This document shows, one piece after another, positions 24,380-26,668 of a DNA stretch of 26,668 nucleotides (position 1 is the stretch's first letter; every line of letters begins with the position of its first letter). Location: the NCBI GenBank assembly GCA_002317225.1, contig DCIW01000117.1, forward strand, positions 1 to 26,668. The letters are read 5' to 3'. The translations under genes and the position numbers were made by a program. The notes below the pieces were generated by a model. It ran no database searches, was not told the DNA's origin, and saw nothing but the letters and a program-made list of their open reading frames with translations. Origin of the DNA: Prevotellaceae bacterium UBA1716. Its GTDB lineage: Bacteria > Bacteroidota > Bacteroidia > Bacteroidales > Bacteroidaceae.

Positions 24380-25126
24380 ATGATAAGCAAGGCAAAACTT
24401 AAATATATACGTTCGCTCGAACTCAAGAAGAACCGAAAAGCAGAAGGTGTATTCGTGGCTGAAGGACCAAAAATCATCGAAGATTTGATACGAGTTTTCG
24501 AACCTACATATATTTGTGCAACACACGAATGGATATCCGTCCATCCTGATGTCTGTGCTGATGAAGTGACAGAAGAAGAATTGAAAAGAGCAAGCTTTCA
24601 GGAACATCCTCAACAGGTTCTTGCAATCTTCCGACAACAAAAGGATGAAGTTAACTCTATAGAGGCTGTTACTAAAGGACTATGCATAGCGCTTGATGAT
24701 GTGCAGAACCCTGGAAACCTTGGCACAATAGTTCGCCTGGCAGATTGGTTTGGCATAGAACATATCTTTTGTTCGCAAGGCTGTGCGGATATTTATAACC
24801 CCAAGGTTGTGCAGTCAACAATGGGAGGCATAGCACGAGTAAAGGTACATTACTGTAATCTTCCCCAACTTATCTCTTCTCTTCCAAGTGAAACACCAGT
24901 TTACGGAACATTTCTCGATGGTGAAGATATCTACACGAAGGATTTGTCCCAAACAGGTCTAATAGTTATGGGAAATGAAGGCAATGGAGTGTCGCAAGAA
25001 GTTGGCAGACTCGTTACCAAACGCCTTTACATACCAAACTATCCAAAAGGCAGAGAGACATCAGAGTCGCTCAATGTTGCCATAGCGACAGCAGTCATTT
25101 GTGCTGAATTCCGAAGAAGAGGATAA
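24380..25126 (+). CDS. SpoU/TrmH-family RNA 2'-O-methyltransferase
   Basis: A 248-residue enzyme expected to 2'-O-methylate a ribose in rRNA or tRNA using S-adenosylmethionine. The N-terminal part (1-90) is an RNA-binding substrate domain (LKYIRSLELKKNRKAEGVFVAEG). The SPOUT trefoil-knot domain follows with the three SpoU motifs: NPGNLGTIVRLA (110-121, Asn110 and Arg119), LIVMGNEGNGVS (194-205, Glu200) and SESLNVAIATAV (228-239). The exact RNA target (TrmH, RlmB or another) cannot be told from sequence. It has its own promoter and is monocistronic. Its last 66 bases overlap a convergent small gene on the other strand. No terminator is seen just downstream. Confidence 0.93.
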   Translation: MISKAKLKYIRSLELKKNRKAEGVFVAEGPKIIEDLIRVFEPTYICATHEWISVHPDVCADEVTEEELKRASFQEHPQQVLAIFRQQKDEVNSIEAVTKGLCIALDDVQNPGNLGTIVRLADWFGIEHIFCSQGCADIYNPKVVQSTMGGIARVKVHYCNLPQLISSLPSETPVYGTFLDGEDIYTKDLSQTGLIVMGNEGNGVSQEVGRLVTKRLYIPNYPKGRETSESLNVAIATAVICAEFRRRG

Positions 25127-25348
25127 TGTGTCATAAATATTTTTTACCTCTTCATTTGTGAGCTGGCATTTTATTAGGTAGGCGTTGCGATTGTGGATGA
25201 TTATCGTACCGCTAAACCATTCGGTCATCTGAAGCTCTTCGTTTAGTGCGTAATGATTTACTACTATATTATTATAGAGTTCTACAATATGATTTTTGTA
25301 GAACTCTATATTGTTTATGTACACAATGTTTGATGCAACTCTTCTCAT
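25061..25348 (-). CDS. Small unknown protein convergent with the RNA methyltransferase
   Basis: A 95-residue soluble protein if it starts at the ATG (25348, MRRVASNIV). A TTG at 25366 would add six residues and overlap the upstream stop as TTGA. The middle has protein-like composition (ALNEELQMTEWFSGTIIIHNRNAYLIKC, then LTNEEVKNIYDTL), with no signal or membrane span. The last 22 codons run antisense through the methyltransferase end and look poor (SSSSEFSTNDCCRYGNIERL), so the reading frame may have lost an earlier stop. It follows the DUF4296 gene closely on the same strand. A perfect 15-bp inverted repeat lies inside it. I do not recognise the family. Confidence 0.62.
   Translation of the reverse strand: MRRVASNIVYINNIEFYKNHIVELYNNIVVNHYALNEELQMTEWFSGTIIIHNRNAYLIKCQLTNEEVKNIYDTLSSSSEFSTNDCCRYGNIERL
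25273..25310. repeat. Perfect 15-bp inverted repeat inside the small gene
   Basis: Positions 25273-25287 are the exact reverse complement of 25296-25310, with an eight-base loop. It is not followed by a T run on either strand, so it is not a standard terminator. On the minus strand it encodes the IEFYKNHIVELYN part of the small protein. Confidence 0.85.
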
Positions 25349-25362
25349 TGGTTCGTAATGTG

Positions 25363-26340
25363 TCAATTGTGCTTTGGAGGTGCAGTACGAGTGCTTTTTC
25401 GTCTTCGGAAATCAGAATTTGGTGTTCTGACATCTGGCGCTGCCTTAATATCTATGTGACTGCCTGACTGATTCTGCTTACGTATCTGTTCTGGCGTCAA
25501 GTGTTCTTGCTTGATGTTCGTAACAGTTGTGGTACTTGCAGAATCTGCGCTAATAGTATCTGATGGTATTTCTTTAGGTGATTCGATTTCGGTGCGCATA
25601 CGAATCAATCCTATATTTGAAACAAAAGCAATATTTCTGGTATCGCTTTTTCCTTTGTAATAAAAATAGCCACTGATAGATTTGATATCTTTATCTTCAT
25701 TAGCGGTAATATTCAGTTGCATTTCACGAGATGAACTTGTGCGTATAGTCGAAGCGGTTGTCTTGCCATCTTTGTATGTGATAGTCAAGCCAATATTGAC
25801 GTAGTTTTCCGAATTGATGTTGCTCTCGTCTACAAGAATGGAACTACAAACGAGAAGGAACTTGTCTTTTCTGTGGAAACTTGAGTCGGAATTGAATGTG
25901 AAACTGCTATAATTCAATCCTTCTTTATCCTTAAGCATGATAAGTTTGGTGCCATTCCAGATATTCGCTGTATCACCATTCTGCGAATAAACAGTCATGA
26001 CATCATTTCCTGTTGCCAAAGCGAGTTCTCGGTTGTAATCCTCATATCGCTGTTGGAGACTTGCGTAAATCTCCTTGAGATCATTTGCGTTTCGATTGTA
26101 ATATACTAATGATGAATCAAATTCAGCTTCAGTAATATTGTGTTTCTCAAAGACTGCATCGATGTATGCTTGTGCATTCTTTTCTCTGTCTTGGACATCA
26201 AGCTGCTCAATCATTGCTTGGGCGAGATGGTAGTCATACAACACATCTTCCATTTTGCCTTGTGACAAAATGTTAGATGGATCTTCTTCGCAAGCGATGA
26301 GGATGATTAGCGAGAGTAAGAGAAACAGTATTCTTTTCAA
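25363..26340 (-). CDS. DUF4296-family lipoprotein
   Basis: A 325-residue exported lipoprotein: the signal ends in LIAC (Cys17) followed by EEDPSN. Residues 25-115 form a helical domain (KMEDVLYDYHLAQAMIEQ..ITEAEFDSSLVYYNRN) that matches what I recall as DUF4296 of Bacteroidales. A beta-rich region (about 120-255) follows, with alternating strands and FYYKGK. The tail is Ser/Thr/Pro/Arg-rich (RRRKSTRTAPP). The Glu/Glu/Asp residues after Cys suggest the Bacteroidetes surface-export type signal (rich in acidic residues just after Cys), a point of inference. The start is TTG at 26340 (MKRILFLLLS); no in-frame ATG keeps the signal. It follows lspA after eight bases. Function unknown. Confidence 0.82.
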   Translation of the reverse strand: MKRILFLLLSLIILIACEEDPSNILSQGKMEDVLYDYHLAQAMIEQLDVQDREKNAQAYIDAVFEKHNITEAEFDSSLVYYNRNANDLKEIYASLQQRYEDYNRELALATGNDVMTVYSQNGDTANIWNGTKLIMLKDKEGLNYSSFTFNSDSSFHRKDKFLLVCSSILVDESNINSENYVNIGLTITYKDGKTTASTIRTSSSREMQLNITANEDKDIKSISGYFYYKGKSDTRNIAFVSNIGLIRMRTEIESPKEIPSDTISADSASTTTVTNIKQEHLTPEQIRKQNQSGSHIDIKAAPDVRTPNSDFRRRKSTRTAPPKHN

Positions 26341-26348
26341 TTTACAAA

Positions 26349-26668
26349 TTATTGATTAGAGGATTCATTCTTGACTTCTGACGTTTCTTCTGAAACTATT
26401 TCTGTGTTGCCTTCATTGCCTATTTTATTTAATAAATTATAGTAGAACAACACAAGTGCTACGATACCACATGATATGGCAGCGTCGGCAAAGTTGAAGA
26501 TAGGACTAAAGAAGATACAATGTTCACCTCCCCAAACAGGAACCCATGAAGGCATATCCCATTCAACAAGAGGGAAGTAGAACATGTCCACAACTTTTCC
26601 ATACAGAAAATCTCCATATCCTAATCCCCAAGGAACGAATGACGCAACTTGTGGGAATGGTGGGTTGT
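26349..26668 (-). CDS. lspA: Lipoprotein signal peptidase (signal peptidase II), N-terminus beyond the window
   Basis: Cleaves the signal of diacylated prolipoproteins at the inner membrane. Only the C-terminal 105 or so residues are present. The frame is open to the window edge, with NPPFPQVASFVPWGLGYGDFLYG before a GTG that could be mistaken for a start. Visible LspA features: the GKVVDMFYF segment with a catalytic Asp, the FNFADAAIS segment with the second catalytic Asp, and a following hydrophobic span (CGIVALVLFYYNLL). The end is an acidic, polar tail (EIVSEETSEVKNESSNQ). Co-transcription with a lipoprotein gene, DUF4296, fits its role. Confidence 0.9.
   Translation of the reverse strand, partial: NPPFPQVASFVPWGLGYGDFLYGKVVDMFYFPLVEWDMPSWVPVWGGEHCIFFSPIFNFADAAISCGIVALVLFYYNLLNKIGNEGNTEIVSEETSEVKNESSNQ

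Noticed and set aside
25273..25310. The perfect inverted repeat as a terminator of the methyltransferase gene
   Set aside because: It is about 147 bases past the stop codon and neither strand has a following T run.
26589..26591. GTG as the lspA start
   Set aside because: The frame continues upstream to the window edge with LspA-like residues, so the real start is outside the window.

Overview
The window looks like a chromosomal core segment of a Bacteroidales bacterium, most probably a Prevotella-type member of the Prevotellaceae. The reasons are: moderate GC; many copies of the Bacteroidetes -7 promoter element (TAnnTTTG) just upstream of genes; Shine-Dalgarno sites that are mostly weak; Bacteroidetes-specific families (a TamL-type lipoprotein, a DUF4296 lipoprotein, a Bacteroidetes-type LptD, a double-module sensor kinase); and the local order ruvX-def-TPR-thrS-infC-rpmI-rplT. 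I saw no tRNA, rRNA, CRISPR array, insertion sequence or phage gene. The whole window is gene-dense, and no gene-free stretch exceeds about 200 bases.

Layout. 1-2.7 kb: prs and pepD on the minus strand, each with its own promoter and a hairpin terminator. 2.8-4.1 kb: a small plus-strand protein that may be a winged helix, then a minus-strand pair made of a small membrane protein and a Skp/OmpH-like lipoprotein. 4.1-9.2 kb: a plus-strand signalling operon with a 1198-residue tandem sensor kinase, a LuxR/NarL-type response regulator and a short multi-pass membrane protein resembling the N-terminal part of AbgT transporters, closed by a strong terminator shared with the converging gene. 9.2-11.9 kb: a minus-strand fabD plus cytoplasmic GH13 amylase operon. 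12-15.6 kb: the translation operon thrS-infC-rpmI-rplT, with a separate promoter and a structured leader between thrS and infC. 15.6-21.3 kb: a minus-strand run lptD-ruvX-def-TPR lipid/envelope and housekeeping genes. 21.4-24.3 kb: tamL with a tightly linked HD-domain gene. 24.4-25.1 kb: a SpoU-type RNA methyltransferase on the plus strand. 25.06-26.67 kb: lspA (cut by the window edge), a DUF4296 lipoprotein and a small unknown protein, all minus strand.

Functionally the window is dominated by cell-envelope assembly (LptD, TamL, Skp-like chaperone, LspA, several lipoproteins), translation (ThrS, IF-3, L35, L20, Def, RNA methyltransferase) and central metabolism (Prs, FabD, PepD, amylase).

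The most unusual object is the tandem sensor kinase. Its first module keeps the ATP-binding boxes but lacks a recognisable phosphoacceptor histidine. Its second module keeps a histidine box but has lost the ATP-binding residues. Other points for a second look are the possible alternative RNA folds before infC, a perfect 15-bp inverted repeat inside a small gene, a possible sliding-clamp-binding tail, and repeated use of TTG start codons. All family assignments come from reading the sequence; no database search was run.
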